This document shows, one piece after another, positions 1 to 7,448 of a stretch of 9,836 bases of DNA. The stretch comes from Leadbetterella sp031420365 (GTDB lineage Bacteria > Bacteroidota > Bacteroidia > Cytophagales > Spirosomataceae). Both the position numbers and the translations under genes were made by a program. The notes below the pieces were generated by a model. It was not told the origin of the DNA and ran no database searches. It saw only the letters and a program-made list of their open reading frames with translations. The DNA is taken from positions 1 to 9,836 of the forward strand of contig JANOMP010000105.1 in NCBI GenBank assembly GCA_031420365.1. Direction: 5' to 3'. Numbering within the stretch: position 1 is the first letter of the stretch; every line of letters begins with the position of its first letter.

Positions 1-71
1 AACTATTTTAATATTAGTGTTTTGTAAAAAATTTATGTTAATTACAAAAGGAACATGTTAAAGTATACAAA

Positions 72-93
72 TTCTTAATGTTTACTTAATATT
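72..93 (+). promoter_or_regulatory. Candidate 11-bp-period direct repeat upstream of the first gene
   Basis: Two units, TTCTTAATGTT and TACTTAATATT, sit head to tail with exactly 11-bp period and match at 9 of 11 positions. The cores TTAATG and TTAATA are separated by 5 bp, the geometry of the Bacillus PhoP box (TT(A/T/C)A(C/T)A repeats). Two copies of ATGTTAA at 35-41 and 55-61 lie just upstream. Regulatory meaning is inferred; AT-rich DNA produces such repeats by chance. Confidence 0.25.
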
Positions 94-131
94 TGGGTGA
101 TATTAAGTTCCGAATTTTGCAAAAAAAATCT

Positions 132-1049
132 ATGAGAAGACGTAGTCTTTTAAAAAATTTTGGATTGCTTTCTGCAAGTTTAACTTTACCTTATAAATTA
201 TTTGCCCAAAATAGTTTCCCTAAAAAATCAATTCGCATTGCTCATATTACAGACACGCACATTCAGCCTCACATTGGTGCAGCCAAAGGATTCGAGAAAT
301 GCCTTCATCATATATATTCTCTAAATCAAAAGTGTGATTACATCATTAATGGTGGCGATGCCATAATGGGAATGCACGGAGCTTCAGAAAATAGTATTGG
401 TAAACAATGGGAATTGTATAAAGCCATACTTAAAAGTGAAAATAACCTTCCTATATTAAATTGTATAGGGAATCATGATATTTATAGGAAAAAGAAAGAC
501 ATTCCCTCTTTTTTTGATGGAAAAAAAGAGGGAATAGAACATATCAATTTAAATAATTCCTTCTATTCGTACCATGTTTCAAATTGGAAAATTATTATTT
601 TAGACAGTATTCAGCCTTGCTCAGAAGGAAAAGGCTACCAAGGAAAAATAGATGAAGAACAGTTACATTGGTTAAAAAAAGAGTTAGAATCAACTGAAAA
701 AGAAACACATATTTTAATTGTTTCTCATATTCCTATATTATCTGCATGCGTGTTTTTAGACGGAAAAAATTTTAAAAATGGTGAATGGCATGTACCCGAA
801 ACATGGATGCACGGCGATGCTGAAGAACTAGTGGAGCTTTTTGATAAACACCCTAATGTAAAGTTGGCTATAAGCGGACACATACACCTTTTGGACAGAA
901 TTGAGTATAATCAAGTAACCTATTGTTGCAATGGAGCAGTGAGTGGAAACTGGTGGATGGGAAGCTACAAACAAACGAAACCAGGCTACGCCCTCATTGA
1001 TTTATTTGAAGACGGAAGTTTTGAAAACAAATATGTAATTTACTCGTAA
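132..1049 (+). CDS. Secreted calcineurin-like metallophosphoesterase (CpdA/Icc-like)
   Basis: A 305-residue protein that probably hydrolyses a phosphomono- or phosphodiester with a two-metal centre outside the cytoplasm. The metallophosphoesterase motifs occur in order: HITDTH (Asp41, His43), GGD (Asp76), GNHD (Asn114, His115), SHIP (His199) and GHIH (His250, His252), so all expected metal ligands are present. The N-terminus MRRRSLLK plus a hydrophobic stretch ending LFAQ (about residue 25) resembles a twin-arginine (Tat) signal, as in many Bacteroidota metalloenzymes. The frame is open from a TTG at 93, but the ATG at 132 is preferred because it puts the twin arginines at the very start; the extra 13 residues would precede the signal. 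It is followed after 36 bp by a second phosphatase-type gene on the same strand, probably one operon. The fold is certain; the substrate is not. The CpdA resemblance is only motif-level and does not prove cAMP as substrate. Confidence 0.88.
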   Translation: MRRRSLLKNFGLLSASLTLPYKLFAQNSFPKKSIRIAHITDTHIQPHIGAAKGFEKCLHHIYSLNQKCDYIINGGDAIMGMHGASENSIGKQWELYKAILKSENNLPILNCIGNHDIYRKKKDIPSFFDGKKEGIEHINLNNSFYSYHVSNWKIIILDSIQPCSEGKGYQGKIDEEQLHWLKKELESTEKETHILIVSHIPILSACVFLDGKNFKNGEWHVPETWMHGDAEELVELFDKHPNVKLAISGHIHLLDRIEYNQVTYCCNGAVSGNWWMGSYKQTKPGYALIDLFEDGSFENKYVIYS

Positions 1050-1085
1050 TTTTTGTATTAATTTAAAGCGTTATAAAACTTGTCT

Positions 1086-2156
1086 ATGAAATATTCATTT
1101 CTTTTTGTGTTTTTAATTATTGGAGTTAAAACCATAGCACAAAAAACTGAAAATGTTTTTTTAATAACCTCGGATGGTTTACGGTGGCAAGAGGTTTTTA
1201 GTGGGGCAGACTCCTCAATTCTTTTTAATAAAACATTTACAGCTGACTCTGAGAGTGTTGTGAAAAAATTCTGGTTAAATTCTCCTAAAAAGAGAAGAGA
1301 AATGCTCTTTCCTTTTATATGGAAAACGATTTCAAAAAATGGCCAAATTTATGGAAACCGATTAAAAGAAAATTATATGGATGTGGATAACATCTATCGT
1401 TTTTCGTATCCTGGCTATAACGAACTTTTAACAGGTTTTGCAGATGAAAAGATAAATTCAAATGACAAAAATTACAATGAAAATTTGACTGTTTTAGAGT
1501 TTTTAAACAATACCCAAAAATATAAAAACAAGGTAGCGGCTTTTAGCACTTGGGACGTTTTCCCCTATATAATTAATGATAAAAGAAGCGGAATTTATGT
1601 AAATTCTGGAACAGAGCTGATGCGAGGAAAACTAACCAAAAAACAAGAATTACTAAATGAAATTCAAATGCTTGCACCACCAGCTAAAGCCGAAAGGCAT
1701 GATTTTCTAACTTATTTTTTAGCCAAAGAATATGTAGATATACACAAACCAAAAATACTTTTTTTGTCGTTTGATGACACCGATGGCTATGCTCATGCTT
1801 CTAAATATGAAGAATACTTAAACTCTGCTCATTCTTTTGATAAGTATTTGAACGATTTGTGGGATTATTGCCAATCGAAACCTCAGTATAAAGACAAAAC
1901 TACATTTATTATTACCACCGACCACGGAAGAGGAGACATCATAAAAAAAGAATGGACAAGCCACGGTCAACGAATACGAGACGCCTCACAAATTTGGATG
2001 GCTGTGATAGGTCCAGATACTCCAGCACATAGGGAAGTTATAACCAAACAAAATCTCTTCCAAAATCAAATTGCTCAAACTCTAGCGTTCCTTTTAGGGT
2101 ATAAATTTGAAAATGGAAAAACTATAGGTGATGCTATTTACTCTGTTAAAAAATAG
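1086..2156 (+). CDS. Secreted alkaline-phosphatase-superfamily hydrolase (type I phosphodiesterase-like)
   Basis: A 356-residue exported hydrolase of the alkaline phosphatase/sulfatase/NPP superfamily, expected to cleave a phosphate (less likely sulfate) ester with two metal ions and a Ser/Thr nucleophile. Visible elements: signal peptide 1 to about 19 (ending KTIAQ), first metal Asp30 in LITSDGLRW, probable nucleophile Ser108 in FSYPGYNELLTG, second site Asp230/Asp231 to His237 in FDDTDGYAHAS, Asp279-His280 in TTDHGRGD, and His293 in SHGQR. The spacing fits the superfamily. No Cys/Ser-x-Pro-x-Arg sulfatase signature is seen, so formylglycine-type sulfatase is unlikely. The ATG at 1086 is chosen over an in-frame TTG six bases upstream, since it starts directly at the signal peptide. 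It lies 36 bp behind the metallophosphoesterase and is followed by an intrinsic terminator, so the two probably form a bicistronic unit. The exact substrate is unknown. Confidence 0.82.
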   Translation: MKYSFLFVFLIIGVKTIAQKTENVFLITSDGLRWQEVFSGADSSILFNKTFTADSESVVKKFWLNSPKKRREMLFPFIWKTISKNGQIYGNRLKENYMDVDNIYRFSYPGYNELLTGFADEKINSNDKNYNENLTVLEFLNNTQKYKNKVAAFSTWDVFPYIINDKRSGIYVNSGTELMRGKLTKKQELLNEIQMLAPPAKAERHDFLTYFLAKEYVDIHKPKILFLSFDDTDGYAHASKYEEYLNSAHSFDKYLNDLWDYCQSKPQYKDKTTFIITTDHGRGDIIKKEWTSHGQRIRDASQIWMAVIGPDTPAHREVITKQNLFQNQIAQTLAFLLGYKFENGKTIGDAIYSVKK

Positions 2157-2215
2157 TTTGAAACATAATAATACTCAAGCCTCCGAATAAATACAGGTTG
2201 TTAAAAAATAAATTG

Positions 2216-2247
2216 AAAGGCTTAAGACTATGTTTTAAGCCTTTTTT
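2216..2247 (+). terminator. Intrinsic terminator after the phosphatase pair
   Basis: A perfect 10-bp stem (AAAGGCTTAA pairing with TTAAGCCTTT) with a 9-nt loop is followed by a run of T (2242-2247). It lies 60 bp after the stop codon of the alkaline-phosphatase-like gene, so it ends the first transcription unit and separates it from the SusCD unit. Confidence 0.82.
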
Positions 2248-2305
2248 AATCTAAAAATCTTTTTAGAAGCTCTGTTTTTGCTTATTTCATATATTTTCCC
2301 TAACC

Positions 2306-2337
2306 ATCTATAAACCTTTCGAGATAGGTTTATAGAT
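2306..2337. repeat. Perfect 12-bp inverted repeat in the susC leader
   Basis: ATCTATAAACCT at 2306-2317 is mirrored exactly by AGGTTTATAGAT at 2326-2337, with an 8-nt loop. No T-run follows, so it is not a standard terminator. It could be an operator, a transcript hairpin or the remnant of a small mobile repeat. It lies about 210 bp upstream of the susC start. Confidence 0.6.
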
Positions 2338-2356
2338 AATATTTGTTTCCAAAATG

Positions 2357-2382
2357 GGTGAAATTTCTGGTAATATTTCGCC
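2357..2382 (+). repeat. Small hairpin in the susC leader
   Basis: GGTGAAAT (2357-2364) can pair with ATTTCGCC (2375-2382) through seven Watson-Crick pairs and one G-U pair, with a 10-nt loop. The wobble would make it more stable as RNA than as a DNA cruciform. No T-run follows. Function is unknown. Confidence 0.35.
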
Positions 2383-2424
2383 AAATTATATAATTAGATT
2401 TTTAGCTTCTATGTTTTTTTAATG

Positions 2425-2459
2425 TTAACAAAATTGTCTATTTGTTGCCATTTTGTTAA
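2425..2459. promoter_or_regulatory. Candidate operator: 10-bp inverted repeat overlapping an 11-bp direct repeat
   Basis: TTAACAAAAT (2425-2434) and ATTTTGTTAA (2450-2459) form a perfect inverted repeat with a 15-bp spacer, so the arm centres are 25 bp apart. The right arm also belongs to a direct repeat, TTTGTT at 2441-2446 and again at 2452-2457, with 11-bp period. Both patterns suit a dimeric regulator binding upstream of susC. This is inferred from sequence symmetry only. Confidence 0.35.
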
Positions 2460-2544
2460 GTTCATTTTACACAACATTCAGGTAATATTAAAGGATGACA
2501 TTTGCAGCGTTGAAAATAAAATTACTTAATCAAACAAATTTTTT

Positions 2545-5500
2545 ATGAAAAAACTATTACTGTTTTTTTTCAGTAAGTCTTTCCTTTTTTCTTACTTACT
2601 GAGTGTTGCCTACATTTCTTCTTTTGCTCAAATACCTATTTCAGGTACTATAAAGGATGTCAAAAAACAACCCATTCCAGGGGTCAATGTAATTTTAAAA
2701 GGTTCTAGACTTGGAACTGTTTCTGATGTAAAAGGCGGATTTAAATTAAATCTATCTACAAAAGATGGAATCTTGGTGTTTTCTTCTATCGGTTACAATA
2801 CAATGGAAGTGAAAGTTTCGAACCAAAACACCATTGACATTGAAATGACCGAAGACTCAAAGGCATTAAACGAAGTAGTAGTTACTGCCCTTGGAATAAA
2901 GAAAGACATCAGAAGAATAGGCGTAGCTATTCAGTCGGTAGATGGAGCATCTGTAATAAAAGCACGTGAGCCAAATGCCATTAATGCATTAGCAGGTAAA
3001 GTAGCTGGTCTAACAATCGGTGCGCAACCTGAGCTATTAAGAAGACCCAATATTTCGTTAAGAGGAAATAGAGATGTGCTTTTTGTGGTGGACGGCGTAC
3101 CTGTAAACTCTGACACTTGGAATATAAGCGCAGACGACGTTGAAAACTATTCTGTTTTAAAAGGTGCATCAGCTTCAGCTCTTTATGGTTTTAGAGGAAA
3201 AAATGGAGCTATTTTAATTACTACCAAAAGAGGATCTAAAGACAAAAGAGGATTTCAAGTAGATTTTAATACGTCAAACATGGTGGATAATGGGTTTTAT
3301 GCGTTGCCAAATACCCAAGACGAATACGGCCCAGGAGACCACGGGAAATATGCCTTTGGCGACGGCAAAGGTGGTGGACTAAACGATGGAGATTATGATG
3401 GAGGCTGGGGGCCGAAGTTTGAAGGACAGCCTATTCCTCAATATGATTCTCCACTAGATCCAATAACTGGAAAACGTACAAGTACACCGTGGGTGGCCAG
3501 AGGAAAAAACAATCTACAAAGATTTTTGGACCCCGGTTTTTTAACTACCAACAACTTAGCAGTCTCTTCAAGTGGCGAAAAATACAATATGCGTTTTTCG
3601 GGTTCTCATATCTATCAAAAAGGTATAGTACCAAACACTAAATTAAACATCACTAACTTTAATGTGACCTCGGACTACAGTTTCTCTAAAAAATTAAAAT
3701 TTGAGTCTGCTTTACAATACAACAGACAGTATACACCAAATTTCCCAGACATAAATTATGGGCCAAATTCTATCATTTACAACATGACCCTCTGGGCAGG
3801 AGCCGATTGGGATGTGAATGATATGAAAAACTATTGGCAGCCAGGAAGAGAGGGTATTCAGCAAATTTATGCCGAATATCAACGCTATAACAACCCATAC
3901 TTTATGAGTTATGAGTGGCTAAGGGGTCATTACAAAACTGACGTAATAGGACAAGCTGCTATGACCTATAAGTTTACCGACTTTTTGGAAGTAATGTTGC
4001 GTTCTCAAGTCACTACTTGGAATGTTCAAAGGAATGAAAAAATGCCTTATAGTGCGGGTTCATATGGTCGTGACGAAAGAAGAGGCGACTACAGGGAAGA
4101 TAGAAGAAATCTCTTTGAAAACAATACCGATTTATTGGTTCGTTTCGACAAAGATGTTGTTAAAGGGCTAAATGCAAAGGTTTGGGCTGGAGGAAACATC
4201 CGCTCATTTGATTATGATTCCCAATTTGGTACTACAGATTATTTAAATGTTCCAGGATTATATAATTTTGCAAACTCTTCAAATCCGGTTAAAGTTTTTA
4301 ATTTCAATTCTGCAATGAGAGTAAGTTCTGCTTATTATTCAGCAGACTTTACCTACAAAAACTTCTTAACACTTTCTACTACAGGTCGTGTAGATAAACT
4401 TTCTACATTGCCACAAGGAAACAATACTTTCTTTTATCCTTCAGTGGCTTTATCAACAGTTTTATCAGATTATATCAAACTTCCAGAGTTTGTTTCTTTC
4501 TTAAAACTTAGAGGCTCGTTTGCAAATGTAAAAGACGGCTTAACGCAATCAACTATAGGTGTTAACCCTTCCGGTTCTAATCCATTAGGCTATGGCGATC
4601 AATATTCTTCTCCATACGATGGCCCTACATATCAAAATTCGCCTGTATATAGCACACCATTTACGTACAACAACCAGCCAGGGGGATATTTTTCTAACGT
4701 TTTAAATAATCCTGAAATTTCTCCAAGCACTACATCACAAACAGAGATTGGATTAGATTTTAGAATTCTTCAAAACCGTTTGGGTTTTGATATCACTTAT
4801 TTTATCTCTGACGAAGGTCCGCGTATTTTTAATTTACCTATTTCTAGCACTACTGGCTATAACTCAGCTTTGGTAAATGGAATTAAAACACAGAAAAAAG
4901 GTTTGGAAGTTGCAATAACTGGCTCACCTATAAAAAATAAAAGGGGTTTTAATTGGGATGTGTTAGCCAACTATTCAACGTTTAATGAAACACTAACTGA
5001 AATTTATCCTGGCGTAAACAGTCTAAACAACTTTTTTAAAGTTGGAGATAGACTCGATAAATTTTATGGAAGAGCATTTGTAAAAACTCCTGAAGGCCAA
5101 ATCATAAACGATGCTTCGGGAAGACCAATTTATGCTCCAATAAACCAGTACTTAGGAAACATTAATCCTGATTTCGTTTTTGGAATAAATAACAAATTTT
5201 CTTATAAAAACATCAATTTAAGTTTTCAATTTGACGGAAGAATTGGCGGAGTAATTTCAAATTATATACAAAGACAAACCTACAGAGGCGGGCGTCATAT
5301 TGGCACAGTAACAGGCGATATGGGAGTGGCTCGTTATCAAGATTATCTAGGCGTGAAATCCTATTTAGGAGAAGGTGTTCAGGTAGCCAACGGTGCAGCT
5401 ATAAAATATGATGCCAACGGAATAGTTACAAACTATGCGGAGTTAACCTACAAACCCAACGGAACCAAACAATTTGTTCAAGACTGGGTAAGTCGTTATT

Positions 5501-5754
5501 ATAATTCTGATGAAGGTAACTTAATGAACCGTTCGTTTGGAATGCTAAGAGAGGTAGTAATTGGATATAACCTTCCATCTAGGTGGTTTAAAAACAAAAT
5601 CCAAAATGTGGGAGTCTCTTTGGTAGGGCGCAACTTGCTTTACTTTGCTGATAAAAAAGACATTGATTTAAATCAGTATATTTCTGATGGTGGCTCGGGC
5701 CTTCAAACTCCTTCTACAAGGAGGTATGGATTAAATTTCAATTTTACATTCTAA
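2545..5754 (+). CDS. SusC/RagA-family TonB-dependent outer-membrane transporter
   Basis: A 1069-residue outer-membrane protein that imports a bound ligand into the periplasm using TonB energy, with its SusD-like lid encoded next door. Domains in order: signal peptide 1-29 (ending SSFAQ); carboxypeptidase-regulatory-like domain about 30-102 (SGTIKDVKKQPIPGVNVILKG, then GTVSDVKGGFKL); a SusC-type linker LNEVVVTALG (108-117); plug about 120-230 with SLRGNRDVLFVVDGVPV and YSVLKGASASALYGFRGKNGA-type motifs; then the beta-barrel to a C-terminal strand ending in Phe (NFNFTF), the usual recognition signal for outer-membrane insertion. Length is typical for SusC. Start ATG 2545 is supported by the lysine-rich signal start; no strong ribosome site is seen. 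The susD-like gene follows after 23 bp, so co-transcription is near certain. No neighbouring polysaccharide enzyme is present; the surrounding phosphoesterases suggest a phosphorylated ligand (inference). Confidence 0.96.
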   Translation: MKKLLLFFFSKSFLFSYLLSVAYISSFAQIPISGTIKDVKKQPIPGVNVILKGSRLGTVSDVKGGFKLNLSTKDGILVFSSIGYNTMEVKVSNQNTIDIEMTEDSKALNEVVVTALGIKKDIRRIGVAIQSVDGASVIKAREPNAINALAGKVAGLTIGAQPELLRRPNISLRGNRDVLFVVDGVPVNSDTWNISADDVENYSVLKGASASALYGFRGKNGAILITTKRGSKDKRGFQVDFNTSNMVDNGFYALPNTQDEYGPGDHGKYAFGDGKGGGLNDGDYDGGWGPKFEGQPIPQYDSPLDPITGKRTSTPWVARGKNNLQRFLDPGFLTTNNLAVSSSGEKYNMRFSGSHIYQKGIVPNTKLNITNFNVTSDYSFSKKLKFESALQYNRQYTPNFPDINYGPNSIIYNMTLWAGADWDVNDMKNYWQPGREGIQQIYAEYQRYNNPYFMSYEWLRGHYKTDVIGQAAMTYKFTDFLEVMLRSQVTTWNVQRNEKMPYSAGSYGRDERRGDYREDRRNLFENNTDLLVRFDKDVVKGLNAKVWAGGNIRSFDYDSQFGTTDYLNVPGLYNFANSSNPVKVFNFNSAMRVSSAYYSADFTYKNFLTLSTTGRVDKLSTLPQGNNTFFYPSVALSTVLSDYIKLPEFVSFLKLRGSFANVKDGLTQSTIGVNPSGSNPLGYGDQYSSPYDGPTYQNSPVYSTPFTYNNQPGGYFSNVLNNPEISPSTTSQTEIGLDFRILQNRLGFDITYFISDEGPRIFNLPISSTTGYNSALVNGIKTQKKGLEVAITGSPIKNKRGFNWDVLANYSTFNETLTEIYPGVNSLNNFFKVGDRLDKFYGRAFVKTPEGQIINDASGRPIYAPINQYLGNINPDFVFGINNKFSYKNINLSFQFDGRIGGVISNYIQRQTYRGGRHIGTVTGDMGVARYQDYLGVKSYLGEGVQVANGAAIKYDANGIVTNYAELTYKPNGTKQFVQDWVSRYYNSDEGNLMNRSFGMLREVVIGYNLPSRWFKNKIQNVGVSLVGRNLLYFADKKDIDLNQYISDGGSGLQTPSTRRYGLNFNFTF

Positions 5755-5777
5755 TCTAGTTTAAAATTTAAATAAAT

Positions 5778-7364
5778 ATGAAAAATATATTTTTAATACT
5801 TACTTTTTGTGCAATTACCCTACTTACGGGTTGCGAAAGAACTTTTGAAGATTTAGAATCTGATAAAAACAGAGCTGTAAACGTACCTGCTTCTTTGGTT
5901 TTGCAGGGTGTGGAGTTCGATATGTATAACAATACAGGTAGAGCTTTTGGAGCCGAAATGCGATGGAATCAATTCTATTGTTCAAACTACAACTATTATG
6001 CAAATAACGAATACCAATGGACAGAAATGCCAAACCACTTTTTTACATTAAAAAATGTGATGAAAATGGAAAAAGAAGCCATAAACAATGGGGCTACGGC
6101 TGTAAATCCATATTCGGCAGTAGGTAAATTTTTTAAAGCATTTTTTTATGACCAAATGTCGAAACGTGTGGGCGATTTACCAACAGCCGAAGCTCTAAAG
6201 GGTATTGAAGTAGTTAACCCAAAGTACGATTCTCAAAAACAAGTGTATATTCAAATTTTGAAATGGTTAGAAGAATCAAATGCTGAGCTTACTTCACTTA
6301 TTGCAAAGGGAAATCAAAACCTTACGGGTGATATTTATTTTGGAGGAGATTTAAAAAAATGGCAAAAGGCTGTAAATGCTTTTCAATTGAGAATTTTGGT
6401 GGGTCTAAGTAAGAAAGAAGCAGATACCGATTTGAATATAAAAGGAAAATTCGCTGCTATACTTTCTAATACTACAAAATATCCACTAATGGCCTCATTA
6501 AATGAAAGTTTACAATTTGTATCCAACCAGTTTAATAAATATCCTTCAAATCCTGATAATTTTGGTTTTGATGCTACTCGTCAAAATATGTCAAAAGCAT
6601 ATATTGAAAGACTAACAGAGCGAAAAGACCCTCGTGTAATGATAACTTCTGAACCAGTAGGAGCCTTATTAAAAGCAGGAAAATTGCCTTCTGATTTTGC
6701 CAGTTATGTGGGAGCTGAGTCAGGCGAAGATTTAGCAGACATGAGTTCAAAAGCTGGGGTAAACAATGGTTCAGACTTCGCACCTGGAGTGTATTCGTTC
6801 CAAAATAGAAAAAGATACTATTCTAATTATACTGCCGAACCTACCTTTATAGTGGGATATCCTGAAATGTGCTTTAACATAGCGGAAGGTTTGCAGAGGG
6901 TTTGGAACACTGGAAATGCTGCTACTTGGTACGAGAACGGCATAAAGGCTTCTATGGACTTCTATGGAGTAAAAGAAGGGGCTAACACCATGGCATATTC
7001 TAGAAACGGAAGCAGAGATGCCGCAGACCAAAGAACTTTCACAATTGATTTTAAAATGGCAGATTATACCAGTCAAGCCAATGTTAAATATGAATTAGGT
7101 GCTGCAGGTTTAGAAAAAATATTAACCCAAAAGTATTTAGCGTTTTTTATGAACTCAGGTATGGAAGCCTATTTTAATTGGAGAAGAACAGGTATGCCTA
7201 AGTTTTATTCGGGTGTTGGAACTGGCAATTCGGGACGAATAGCCATGCGTTGGTTGTACCCAATTTCAGAAAGAAATACAAATTCGGTTAATTATCAATC
7301 TTCCATTTCATCTCAATTTGCGGGAAAAGACGACATAAACGAAATGATTTGGATGCTTAAATAA
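5778..7364 (+). CDS. SusD/RagB-family surface lipoprotein (SusD_2-like)
   Basis: A 528-residue lipoprotein predicted to sit on the cell surface, cap the SusC-like barrel and capture the ligand. The N-terminus is a short lipoprotein signal with lipobox LTGC; Cys19 would be lipidated, and the acidic residues after it (ERTFEDLE) suit the Bacteroidota surface-export signal. The body has features typical of the SusD-like branch: an aromatic-rich region near residues 50-80 (RWNQFYCSNYNYYANNEYQW), the FFYDQMSKRVGDLPTAEAL segment, and a C-terminal YFNWRRTGMPKF followed by RWLYPISERNTN. From memory this resembles the SusD_2 (PF12771) type rather than classic starch SusD; a profile search would decide. 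It starts 23 bp after the susC-like stop and is followed by a strong terminator, so the pair is a complete transporter unit. The ligand is unknown. Confidence 0.94.
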   Translation: MKNIFLILTFCAITLLTGCERTFEDLESDKNRAVNVPASLVLQGVEFDMYNNTGRAFGAEMRWNQFYCSNYNYYANNEYQWTEMPNHFFTLKNVMKMEKEAINNGATAVNPYSAVGKFFKAFFYDQMSKRVGDLPTAEALKGIEVVNPKYDSQKQVYIQILKWLEESNAELTSLIAKGNQNLTGDIYFGGDLKKWQKAVNAFQLRILVGLSKKEADTDLNIKGKFAAILSNTTKYPLMASLNESLQFVSNQFNKYPSNPDNFGFDATRQNMSKAYIERLTERKDPRVMITSEPVGALLKAGKLPSDFASYVGAESGEDLADMSSKAGVNNGSDFAPGVYSFQNRKRYYSNYTAEPTFIVGYPEMCFNIAEGLQRVWNTGNAATWYENGIKASMDFYGVKEGANTMAYSRNGSRDAADQRTFTIDFKMADYTSQANVKYELGAAGLEKILTQKYLAFFMNSGMEAYFNWRRTGMPKFYSGVGTGNSGRIAMRWLYPISERNTNSVNYQSSISSQFAGKDDINEMIWMLK

Positions 7365-7403
7365 AAAGATTCTCATAGATTAGGTTAAAGTGTTAAAAAA
7401 TAG

Positions 7404-7427
7404 AAAACGGAGCATTGCTCCGTTTTT
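7404..7427. terminator. Strong intrinsic terminator after the SusCD pair
   Basis: AAAACGGAGC (7404-7413) and GCTCCGTTTT (7417-7426) form a perfect 10-bp stem around the loop ATT, followed by T-rich sequence. The A-run on the left and T-run on the right mean it could work in both directions. It lies 40 bp after the susD-like stop and 22 bp before the oxygenase homologue, so the latter is reached by read-through or has its own promoter. Confidence 0.85.
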
Positions 7428-7448
7428 CTATTGAAACCTTCTTAAAAA

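Larger units (their letters stand above)
2157..2544. other. 388-bp non-coding leader between the phosphatase pair and susC
   Basis: No credible coding sequence is seen on either strand. It holds the terminator at 2216-2247, a perfect 12-bp inverted repeat (2306-2337), an 8-bp hairpin with one G-U pair (2357-2382), and a perfect 10-bp inverted repeat (2425-2459). A weak match to the Bacteroidota -7 element TAnnTTTG occurs as GACATTTG at 2497-2504, but no convincing -33 partner is visible at the right distance. The last 40 bases before the start codon are A/T-rich without a strong Shine-Dalgarno. The length and the number of dyads suggest that this is the main control region of the SusCD genes. 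Confidence 0.6.

Noticed and set aside
93..131. Upstream in-frame TTG start for the first metallophosphoesterase
   Set aside because: It would add 13 residues ahead of a normal twin-arginine signal; the ATG at 132 gives a standard exported N-terminus.
1080..1085. TTG start two codons before the alkaline-phosphatase-like gene
   Set aside because: The ATG at 1086 begins the signal peptide directly and is the more usual start codon.
2497..2504. GACATTTG as the -7 promoter element of susC
   Set aside because: It is one base off TAnnTTTG, but no TTTG or TTG -33 partner lies 17-23 bp upstream, so it is mentioned only as a weak candidate.
2931..3169. Minus-strand open frames inside the susC-like gene, and similar ones inside the susD-like and acid phosphatase genes
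   Set aside because: They are short, lie antisense to strongly conserved coding sequence, and encode nothing recognisable; they are by-products of codon use on the real strand.
2545..7364. A classic glycan polysaccharide-utilisation locus
   Set aside because: Apart from SusC and SusD there is no glycoside hydrolase, lyase, carbohydrate esterase or sulfatase-signature gene in the window; all enzymes are phosphoesterase-like or PhnZ-like. Such genes could still lie outside the window.
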